Shown: piece by piece, positions 1 to 5,112 of the stretch
Layout of the letters: every line of letters begins with the position of its first letter
Numbering within the stretch: position 1 is the stretch's first letter
Source: Chlamydiia bacterium
GTDB taxonomy: Bacteria; Chlamydiota; Chlamydiia; Chlamydiales; FEN-1388
Assembly: GCA_023269335.1 (NCBI GenBank)
Contig: JAHFTM010000159.1
Span: 1-5,112 of the forward strand
DNA length: 5,112 nt
Direction of reading: 5' to 3'
Notes under the pieces: model-generated
Told to the model about the DNA's origin: nothing
Databases searched by the model: none
What the model saw: only the letters and a program-made list of their open reading frames with translations
Position numbers and translations under genes: made by a program

Positions 1-696
1 AACTACTACAGGATCAATCGTTGAAATTTCACCATTTTTCAACCAACGAAAACCTATAGCACGCTCACGATGATCAAAAACGTCATATAACACCAATCCC
101 AGTTCTTCGTTCAAAGCCCCAGGAGCCTGCTTCAATTGAGCAGCACGCCTGAGCTCTGCCTCATCTGCATCAGGCTCCCACTCAAAGTCTGCAGCAAACT
201 CACGTACACCAAAGCTAGGTCGATGATAGCATTTACCAGAACGGGCACGACGTTCGATTTCAGCGAGATATTTTCCTAGTTTGTTTTGAGAGTTTCTATC
301 GATCTGCGTAAGACAGACTTCAGCTGTAATGAGGTATTCAACATCCTGAAGTGCAAGCATATTGCGCTGTGTACCATCTTTCGCACCACCACCTGCTAAA
401 ATAGGCTTAAATTTGCTGGGGTTTTTCATCCAACTTTTCACATTTTCAAGACTAACCACAGAAGTCACTTCATTACGCCGAAAAGAAATCCATTGTCCAC
501 GTTTGATGATACGAATTGAATCGATCAAGTAATACATCTGTGGCTCCCAAAAAATAGCTTCTAATATGCCTCTGGCAGCAGAAGGTGTCATTACAGGATA
601 ACTCACGCGCTCTACTTTCATTTCTGGACGAGTGAAACAGGCAAAATCACCCCAAACTCGAAGGGTGACTTGACGAGACGATTTAAGTGCATTCAT
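1..696 (-). CDS. cas5c: Type I-C CRISPR-associated protein Cas5c (Cas5d), 3' end cut by window edge
   Basis: In type I-C systems Cas5c replaces Cas6: it cleaves the CRISPR repeat RNA to make crRNA, then stays on the 5' handle as a Cascade subunit in the cytoplasm. The 232 visible codons translate without a stop. Family features are visible: an N-terminal RAMP-like strand (VTLRVWGDFACFTRPE, residues 10-25), the highly conserved block SYPVMTPSAARGILEAI (32-48), QRNMLALQDVEYLI (110-123), and the Cas5d hallmark GKCYHRPSFGVREF (154-167), close to the usual GQCFHQPxLGCREF. The family is normally about 220-245 aa, so only the last few residues and the stop are probably missing. The chosen ATG overlaps the cas3 stop as ATGA and has AGAGGA nine bases upstream; a second ATG at 692-690 is out of frame. 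The overlap points to translational coupling with cas3. Catalytic residues were not assigned individually. Identity is seen from family motifs; activity is inferred. Confidence 0.96.
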   Translation of the reverse strand, partial: MNALKSSRQVTLRVWGDFACFTRPEMKVERVSYPVMTPSAARGILEAIFWEPQMYYLIDSIRIIKRGQWISFRRNEVTSVVSLENVKSWMKNPSKFKPILAGGGAKDGTQRNMLALQDVEYLITAEVCLTQIDRNSQNKLGKYLAEIERRARSGKCYHRPSFGVREFAADFEWEPDADEAELRRAAQLKQAPGALNEELGLVLYDVFDHRERAIGFRWLKNGEISTIDPVVV

Positions 697-2924
697 ATGA
701 TAAAGTCCTCTTGCGGTCGAGTGTCAATAAGTAGGCCGAGGTCAGCGTGATAACTTGCTTCTTGCAGAACAAAAATTTCACAATTTTCAAAGAGCTCCTC
801 GACTTGTCCTAATTTTTTTAAAACATCAAGTTTTTTAGTTCGGACGTTGACCATGAAGCGCTGAAGACTACGCAGATCATCTCGCGTAAATCTCGTTAAA
901 CCTCGACTACGAATTTCATCCACGAGAGCTTTGCCTTTGCCATAGAAAACAATAACCTGTTGACTATTGTCTTCGATAACACGTGCTTTTTCTGCTATCT
1001 TGCGAAACTCTAATTCTTCACGATCCTCTTGAATCGAAGTCTCTCCTGGCAGCTTATAATCAGTATCGACACTTCTATACAGTGACTCAAAGTAGGCGCC
1101 AAAAATTGTTGGGTCTGTCGCAAGTTTTTCAGAGGCAGAATTTCCCAATCCAGCTAAAGTGATAGCGGCTTGACATGTTGCTGCTTGATATATCCCTTGA
1201 GGAAGATTATCATCTTTGGGTCGGAAAACATGCATATTTCCCCTTGCAAGCTTTCCTTCACGATTGCAGCGACCTGCCACTTGAACAATGGAGTCAAGTG
1301 GACCGAATGCTCGCCAAACAACGGGGAAATCCACATCAACCCCCGCTTCAATTAACTGCGTTGAGATGACGCGACAAGGCTTGTCGGATCCCTTCCAGCG
1401 AATTTGCTCAATCAATTCAAGCCGATGTTGGGGGCACATATTGGATGAAAGATGGATAGGTCTCTCATCCGGTGGTAAACGTGCCGCAAGCTCTTCCCAA
1501 AGTCTAGCAGCATGTCGAGTAAGATTAACGACACAAAGTACCTGCCCCTCTGCTGCAAGACGATCAGCCAAATCAGGCCAATCGATTCTTTCATCTTTCT
1601 GAGGCAAGTGATAGTTGACGCGACGCAATTCTCTGTAGTGATCTTTTTGCTCTTCTTTTGTGATAATTAACTTTAATTCTTCAGTTTTGATGCCATTAGG
1701 CAAATGCTCACTTTCAAGAAATGCTGGTTGTGTTGCAGAACTGAAGACAAAACTTACCCCGTAATTATCTACCAAATCACGACATATGCTAAAAATTGGC
1801 TGGAGCAACTTTAAAGGAATTGTTTGCGACTCGTCAAAAATGACAACAGAATTTGCTATACGATGTAACTTACGGCAAGAAGTGGGATTAGAAGAAAAAA
1901 GCGATTCGAGGAATTGCACAGATGTTGTGATAACAACAGGTGCATCCCAATTTTCTGTGATCAGTTCAAGGCGAGATTTTTCGCCTTCATTTGCATCTTC
2001 TCGTATTGTTACGGAAGAGTGATTTTCAAGCACAACATCGTCACCAAGAATTCGGCGATATTCTTTTGCATTCTGTTCGATAATTGAGAGATATGGAATC
2101 ACAACAATTACACGGCGCAGATTATGAGCCTGAGCATGCGCTAAAGCAAATGCCATCGATGAGAGTGTTTTTCCTCCACCTGTTGGAACAGTCAACGAAA
2201 AAAAACCTGGTGGTTTTGAACCAGAAGTAACGCACTTATCAAAAATTTGATCTCGCAATAAAGAAAGAGTGTCAGTGCTATTCAAGCTTGCTCTTTGCTT
2301 ACGACCACGTTCGGCCTTCACACGGTCAAGCAAAGCGGCCGCATCAAATGGAATATCTGATTCTGGTTGATCTGGCCAAAAAGCAGTGTCTAATCGATCG
2401 GCATCCACCAAACACGAAAAAAGCATACGGATATAGACATCTGGACAGAATGATCTCTTTTTCTGAGTAATTAGTTTCTCTGGTATTTCCCCACATTCAC
2501 AGGCTTCACTCAACTTATCTTTCAGCGATTTGCTTTTAGTACTTACAGTCTCCTTAGTTACCTTTCCTTTAAGATCTGACCAATCATGAAGTCCAGCATG
2601 GTGGCCCGCTATGACAGAGGCTAATGCATGCTTCCTTTCGGCAACTGCCCAATACGCACCGTAGATTGCATGGTAAGTCTCTTTTCCTCCTTCCCGTTCG
2701 CCTCGGAGATATGACTGAAACTCATCTCGATATTTTCCTAAATCGTGCATGAGTCCTGCAAGCTCAGCCTCATCACCTAAACCAAGTGGCGTTGCGAACT
2801 CTTTTGCTATGCGTGCGACATTAAGAAGGTGAGTAGATAGAGGTTGCCACTGACCTGAAGATTCTGGTAACCGAATTCCATTTTCATCATGTGCTGTATG
2901 AGCGTAATATATTCTCTTATTCAT
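693..2924 (-). CDS. cas3: CRISPR-associated helicase-nuclease Cas3 (type I-C, HD domain plus SF2 helicase)
   Basis: Cas3 is recruited by Cascade to an R-loop, nicks the displaced strand with its HD domain and degrades target DNA processively while its helicase burns ATP. Both modules are present in one 743-aa chain, a normal I-C length. The HD domain (about 1-185) shows H32, H60-D61 in HDLGK, H85 and H108-H109 in HHAG. The helicase shows Walker A PTGGGKT (247-253), a DESQ motif II (364-367), SAT (396-398), motif V around STQLIEAGVDVDFP (521-534) and motif VI QVAGRCNREG (548-557). No key residue looks lost, so it should be active. The ATG at 2924 starts a typical Cas3 N-terminus (YYAHT) but has no clear Shine-Dalgarno. 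An ATG at 2931 hits a stop after four codons in another frame. It is the first gene of the operon, divergent from the ATPase remnant, and overlaps cas5c by four bases. DESQ instead of the commoner DEAQ/DEVQ is a mild variant. Assignment to I-C rests on the adjacent cas5c. Confidence 0.97.
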   Translation of the reverse strand: MNKRIYYAHTAHDENGIRLPESSGQWQPLSTHLLNVARIAKEFATPLGLGDEAELAGLMHDLGKYRDEFQSYLRGEREGGKETYHAIYGAYWAVAERKHALASVIAGHHAGLHDWSDLKGKVTKETVSTKSKSLKDKLSEACECGEIPEKLITQKKRSFCPDVYIRMLFSCLVDADRLDTAFWPDQPESDIPFDAAALLDRVKAERGRKQRASLNSTDTLSLLRDQIFDKCVTSGSKPPGFFSLTVPTGGGKTLSSMAFALAHAQAHNLRRVIVVIPYLSIIEQNAKEYRRILGDDVVLENHSSVTIREDANEGEKSRLELITENWDAPVVITTSVQFLESLFSSNPTSCRKLHRIANSVVIFDESQTIPLKLLQPIFSICRDLVDNYGVSFVFSSATQPAFLESEHLPNGIKTEELKLIITKEEQKDHYRELRRVNYHLPQKDERIDWPDLADRLAAEGQVLCVVNLTRHAARLWEELAARLPPDERPIHLSSNMCPQHRLELIEQIRWKGSDKPCRVISTQLIEAGVDVDFPVVWRAFGPLDSIVQVAGRCNREGKLARGNMHVFRPKDDNLPQGIYQAATCQAAITLAGLGNSASEKLATDPTIFGAYFESLYRSVDTDYKLPGETSIQEDREELEFRKIAEKARVIEDNSQQVIVFYGKGKALVDEIRSRGLTRFTRDDLRSLQRFMVNVRTKKLDVLKKLGQVEELFENCEIFVLQEASYHADLGLLIDTRPQEDFII
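706..711 (-). promoter_or_regulatory. Ribosome binding site of cas5c inside the cas3 end
   Basis: AGAGGA on the minus strand lies nine bases before the cas5c ATG, within the last codons of cas3. It supports the ATGA-overlapping start and translational coupling between the two genes. Confidence 0.6.
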
Positions 2925-3112
2925 AATTCATTTACGTATAACAAATGTTACCATTTTTAAATTTTAACATAAATGATAGCAAGTCATCATATTTAAATAA
3001 ACTACGCAAAATATTTAATATATAAATTACAAATTTAGTACAAACATAAAAACTATTTAATGTGTTGTTTATATCACACGTGACTGAAGAATCTGTTTAA
3101 TAAAAAAAATGC
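2925..3112. other. AT-rich intergenic region upstream of cas3
   Basis: This spacer separates the minus-strand cas operon from the plus-strand ATPase remnant. It is strongly AT-rich, has stops in all frames and contains no CRISPR repeats or leader-array junction. It holds the candidate cas promoter and, near its right end, TGTTG-N6-TCACA (3063-3078), which resembles a CRP/FNR-family site at eight of ten positions, overlapping TCAC-AC-GTGA (3074-3083). Composition changes to coding-like at about 3112, where the decayed ATPase begins. Confidence 0.6.
2954..2982 (-). promoter_or_regulatory. Possible sigma70-type promoter of the cas operon
   Basis: On the minus strand TTGCTA (2982-2977) and TAAAAA (2959-2954) are separated by 17 bases, each matching four of six consensus positions. 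Transcription would begin around 2947, leaving a short leader before the cas3 ATG. The surrounding DNA is so AT-rich that other weak candidates exist, for example TTGTAC-17-TATTAA further upstream, so this is only the best placed one. Confidence 0.3.
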
Positions 3113-3728
3113 TTGTTGTCCAGACTGTTTCGCATGAATTTCTTAAGCCAAGATTCACTCGGGAGCAACGTAAGTGTGGCACACCTCAATGAGAAATGCG
3201 ATTGCATTCTGCTTGAAATTTCTAACAAAGCTATCCGTGTTCTAGCGCTTCATCTAGGACTGATGGCTGCTGATAGTACCCTTATGGCCCTACCGCGATC
3301 GGCCACCGTTCAGATTTTCTAAAGCAGACAGCAGATACTTTCAAGAACATTACCTCTGATGAATTTATACATCTGACTACACAATTGGATCGATCCGAAG
3401 AAAAGCTAATTGCAGAACGAGCACAAGGGGATCTATAGCAGTAGGAGCGATGTCAAAAGGTACGCGCTTTCAATTATATCTTGCTCCCCGATTTGCTGGA
3501 TATCATCGGTTTTGTAGTTTGCACGGGTCTTTACCATTCATTGGAGACGACATCATGGAAATTTTTGATAATGGTCGAGTTGAATCAGCGCTACTCCAGC
3601 TTAGTGAGCTTGTAAAAGTTGGACAAGTACTCTATTTCACGCACCATAGCCACCTATGTGAGATAACAAAAAAAGTATGTGGTAATCGTGCTGTAATACA
3701 TGAAATACCAAAGAGAAGAAAGCCCTGA
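3113..3728 (+). pseudogene. Decayed C-terminal remnant of a YhaN/SMC-like AAA family ATPase
   Basis: YhaN-like ATPases are large (about 900-1200 aa) ABC/SMC-type proteins, often paired with a YhaO/SbcD-like phosphoesterase in DNA repair or defence. Only the C-terminal end is visible, spread over three plus frames. A helical piece with ISNKAIRVLALHLG runs in the 3113 frame. It shifts near 3284 to WPYRDR (3285-3302), and one extra base near 3303 gives HRSDFLKQTADTF and then ITSDEF up to a stop at 3436. A third shift at about 3430-3435 leads to AVGAMSKGTRFQLYLA (signature-like), LPFIGDDIMEIFD (Walker B-like, from 3534) and VLYFTHHSHLCEI (H-loop region), ending at 3728. These C-terminal blocks match the family pattern well. 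Walker A, the coiled coil and the whole 5' part are absent, and no partner gene is nearby. It cannot make a working ATPase. The last frame alone (ATG 3450, 92 aa) could be called as a small protein, but it is better read as debris. The remnant's left limit is uncertain. Confidence 0.85.
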
Positions 3729-3830
3729 GGAGAAATTTTATGGTATTTGTTTTATTGCACTTCTTTTGCGGAAGAATTAAGAGATTGAGGAGGAACTGAA
3801 CTCCCTAAAGATTCTAATGTTTCGTGAAAA
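3729..3830. other. Convergent intergenic spacer
   Basis: This lies between the end of the plus-strand ATPase remnant and the stop of the minus-strand 207-aa gene. Two short imperfect hairpins can be drawn (TTCTT/AAGAA at 3761-3776, GGAG/CTCC at 3789-3804), but neither has the GC stem plus U-tract of an intrinsic terminator. No ORF of note is present. Confidence 0.5.
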
Positions 3831-4454
3831 TTATTTATTTAAATACAGTGCAAGTGTTGTATCTAAAAAACCTTGGATTTTCGATATAGCACCTAATAAC
3901 TGAAGATCTTCGTTGGCTCTCAGAGAAGCCTCTTTACCATAAACTTGCTGAGGTTGCGAAGCGGCATTGATCGAAATTGCCCTAGAAATAGTGTTTGCCA
4001 GTCGTCCCATCTCCTCAAAGTGCTTATCTAGTTCTTGCCTAATCGAAATAGGAAATTGAGCCGATGGTTTTAAACAATTTTCAATATACTTGTTTATATT
4101 CTGATGGATTCTCTGCTCAGCAGACTCTTCTCCAGTGCTAGGAGTTAGACAGCCTGCATCAACCCAGTAGCTTAATTCTTTTGCGCAAACTCTGAATTCT
4201 CCAATAATTTCTGAAGCTGCTTCTGACCTTCTCTTATAATGAAAATTCCTTATCTCCTCCTTCAGGAAATAAGCAGTGATAATAACAATGATGGGGGTAA
4301 TATTTGATAGCCATTTTGTGCTCATTTCTAATTTTTCGCCAAAAGAGGGTAGCAAATATGCGATCAGGATAATTAAAAATAAAAAGCAGCAGCCTAAAAT
4401 GACTGAATACTTTTTTAGGTAAGACTGAATACAGGAAATAAATTTCTTTAACAT
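3831..4454 (-). CDS. Hypothetical protein with two transmembrane helices and a helical C-terminal domain
   Basis: The function is not recognised. The 207-aa product has a basic N-terminus (residues 1-15), a strong hydrophobic helix at about 17-38 (rich in I, L, F, two Cys), a short polar linker, a second hydrophobic segment at about 48-64 ending at LKEEI, then a charged, mostly helical soluble part (65-207). The positive residues at the start (KK, KK) and after helix 2 (HYKRR, 72-76) predict both ends in the cytoplasm with a hairpin in the inner membrane. No catalytic motif was seen. ATG 4454 is the first possible start, since an in-frame TAA lies four codons upstream. The Shine-Dalgarno is weak (GAAGGG, 13 bases away). 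It lies 75 bases downstream of the 83-aa gene on the same strand, so co-transcription is possible. Two-helix proteins of this general shape are common in accessory islands, but the link to defence is only a guess. Confidence 0.75.
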   Translation of the reverse strand: MLKKFISCIQSYLKKYSVILGCCFLFLIILIAYLLPSFGEKLEMSTKWLSNITPIIVIITAYFLKEEIRNFHYKRRSEAASEIIGEFRVCAKELSYWVDAGCLTPSTGEESAEQRIHQNINKYIENCLKPSAQFPISIRQELDKHFEEMGRLANTISRAISINAASQPQQVYGKEASLRANEDLQLLGAISKIQGFLDTTLALYLNK

Positions 4455-4502
4455 ATTTCGGAATTAACCCTTCAAAATATCTCAAAATCTAAGGTTTTAA
4501 CT

Positions 4503-4519
4503 GTTTACGTAACGTGAAC
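4503..4519. repeat. Palindrome GTTTACGT-A-ACGTGAAC between two small genes
   Basis: This 17-base sequence pairs along its whole length around one central base, with a single T-G exception. As RNA it would form a six-base-pair stem with a five-base loop. It lies 10 bases downstream of the stop of the 83-aa gene and about 50 bases upstream of the 207-aa gene. No T-run follows on the minus strand, so it is a poor terminator. A dimeric regulator site or an RNA hairpin between the two genes are equally open. Confidence 0.4.
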
Positions 4520-4529
4520 GGTAATCAAT

Positions 4530-4781
4530 TTATTTTTCTATTCCTAGAATTTGGAGAGCATAAGGATTGTTTTTGAGCGCTTCCTCTAAGATTCTTTGAT
4601 TGATCTTCCAAGGTTTCTCATATTTTTCTAAAATAGCAATAGCTGTGCGGTTGCCTTCTAAGGCTTTCCCAATTACAGAGCTTTTAATAGTTTCTTCTTT
4701 CCAAGCCATGTAGCCTGCAAATGATAAGGCACTAATCATCATGATACCTGGGAACCAAAAGAACTTGAGGACTTTTTTCAT
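4530..4781 (-). CDS. Hypothetical small single-pass membrane protein with an internal 12-residue repeat
   Basis: The product is not recognised. It is 83 aa: MKK start, a hydrophobic stretch at about 7-26 (FFWFPGIMMISALSFAGYMA) that could be a membrane anchor or an uncleaved signal, then a hydrophilic helical tail. The tail holds two similar units, ALEGNRTAIAIL (40-51) and ALKNNPYALQIL (68-79), identical at six of twelve positions and spaced 28 residues apart. This hints at a helical-repeat fold such as Sel1-, HEAT- or ankyrin-like units, but two units are too few to assign a family. The start is well supported: AAGGTG lies seven bases before the ATG and an in-frame TAG lies just upstream. There is no lipobox cysteine. 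It is the upstream member of a possible two-gene unit with the 207-aa membrane protein. No toxin, immunity or phage family was recognised. Confidence 0.7.
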   Translation of the reverse strand: MKKVLKFFWFPGIMMISALSFAGYMAWKEETIKSSVIGKALEGNRTAIAILEKYEKPWKINQRILEEALKNNPYALQILGIEK

Positions 4782-4788
4782 TTCCTAT

Positions 4789-4794
4789 CACCTT
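4789..4794 (-). promoter_or_regulatory. Ribosome binding site of the 83-aa membrane protein gene
   Basis: AAGGTG (minus strand) sits seven bases before the ATG at 4781. It is the clearest Shine-Dalgarno in the right half of the window, and supports this short ORF being a real gene. Confidence 0.7.
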
Positions 4795-5112
4795 ATTTCG
4801 ATATAGAAGATAAATATTCTGCAGCTAAATGATTTTATTATCTAGTCTAAAAATTATTTTTAAATGAAGGTGATTACCTGGAAATTAAAAAATTATCTAG
4901 ATTTTTTGAAGGGTAAATTAGAGCTAAAATCTCTTGGATGACAGACTAATGTTTTAGCAAATACGTAAATGTCAAATAAAGTTAGCTTGAAGGTTATTTG
5001 TCAGTGCTGTAATGAGTGGGTGAATTTATGGCTTTATTTAGAACGCGCTTTGACCACGTTGTCGGAGAGTAATTCGTGAAGATTGTTAGAGCTATGGCTC
5101 ACCACCTTTTCC
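4795..5112. other. Mostly non-coding AT-rich region up to the right edge
   Basis: About 320 bases with no convincing gene. It should contain the promoter of the minus-strand 83-aa gene; GATAAT (4841-4846 region, minus strand) could serve as a -10 but has no good -35. A small weak inverted motif AGGT-GATT-ACCT is present near 4868-4879. From about 5040 the DNA becomes visibly more GC-rich than the preceding stretch and has longer open frames on both strands, suggesting that another gene or element begins near the edge. No tRNA, CRISPR repeat or clear insertion-sequence end was seen. Confidence 0.5.
4969..5079 (+). CDS. Doubtful 36-codon ORF near the right edge
   Basis: An ATG at 4969 opens a 36-residue frame that begins MSNKVSLKVICQCCNEW, with a CxCC cluster at residues 11-14, continues as a leucine-rich stretch and ends at TGA 5077-5079. 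The same frame stays open after the TGA to the window end (RLLELWLTTFS), so this could be the start of a larger gene broken by a stop. There is no Shine-Dalgarno before the ATG. A competing minus-strand frame enters from the edge (EKVVSHSSNNLHELL) and stops at 5034-5036. Neither resembles a known family to me, and both may be chance. Confidence 0.2.
   Translation: MSNKVSLKVICQCCNEWVNLWLYLERALTTLSESNS

Noticed and set aside
1154..2470. Several 60-100-codon frames on both strands inside cas3
   Set aside because: They lie wholly within the strongly conserved cas3 coding frame or its antisense and have no family resemblance or ribosome binding sites.
2925..3112. CRISPR leader or array upstream of cas3
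   Set aside because: No repeated 30-37-base units or palindromic repeats are present; in I-C loci the array normally follows cas2 at the other end.
3450..3728. Independent 92-aa plus-strand gene
   Set aside because: Its sequence carries the ABC-signature-like and Walker B-like blocks of a large ATPase, and matching upstream blocks lie in other frames, so it is treated as part of the pseudogene.
3761..3804. Bidirectional terminator between the ATPase relic and the 207-aa gene
   Set aside because: The possible stems are only four or five base pairs, with no adjacent U-run.
4234..4485. 83-codon minus-strand frame overlapping the start of the 207-aa gene
   Set aside because: It begins at a non-ATG start, overlaps the N-terminal membrane-helix region out of frame and has the skewed aromatic-rich composition of a shadow frame.
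4462..4919. Inverted pair TTTTGAAGGGTTAATT / TTTTGAAGGGTAAATT (4477-4462 minus, 4904-4919 plus) flanking the 83-aa gene
   Set aside because: Fifteen of sixteen bases match, but in AT-rich DNA of this length a rough estimate gives about one such pair by chance, and there are no other insertion-sequence features such as a transposase.

Overview
The window looks like chromosome or large-plasmid DNA from a low-GC bacterium, probably a gammaproteobacterium; Legionella-like organisms fit the AT-rich intergenic DNA and a type I-C CRISPR-Cas locus. This assignment is an inference from composition and gene content only, because no rRNA, tRNA or housekeeping gene is present.

Left part (1-2924, minus strand): the start of a type I-C CRISPR-Cas operon. 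A full-length cas3 (HD nuclease plus superfamily 2 helicase, 743 aa) is followed, with a 4-base ATGA overlap, by cas5c, which runs off the left edge with 232 codons visible. In the usual I-C order cas8c, cas7, cas4, cas1, cas2 and the array would follow beyond position 1. No CRISPR repeats are seen here. Cas5c would process crRNA and help form Cascade, which recruits Cas3 to degrade target DNA.

Middle (2925-3830): an AT-rich spacer of about 190 bases holds a possible cas promoter. On the plus strand it is followed by a decayed 3' end of a large YhaN/SMC-like AAA ATPase gene. The remnant has about 200 recognisable residues spread over all three plus-strand frames, so at least three frameshifts. 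It keeps the ABC-signature-like, Walker B-like and C-terminal histidine motifs and lacks the Walker A end.

Right part (3831-5112): two small unrecognised minus-strand genes. One encodes a 207-aa protein with two membrane helices and a helical cytoplasmic domain. The other encodes an 83-aa single-membrane-segment protein with a short internal repeat and a good ribosome binding site. A near-perfect palindrome lies between them. The last 330 bases are mostly AT-rich and non-coding, with a doubtful 36-codon ORF near the edge and a more GC-rich end that may belong to a neighbouring element. The broken ATPase next to a CRISPR operon and orphan membrane proteins suggests an accessory or defence-type region with gene turnover. 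No clear new system is evident; the membrane-protein pair is the only candidate, and a weak one.
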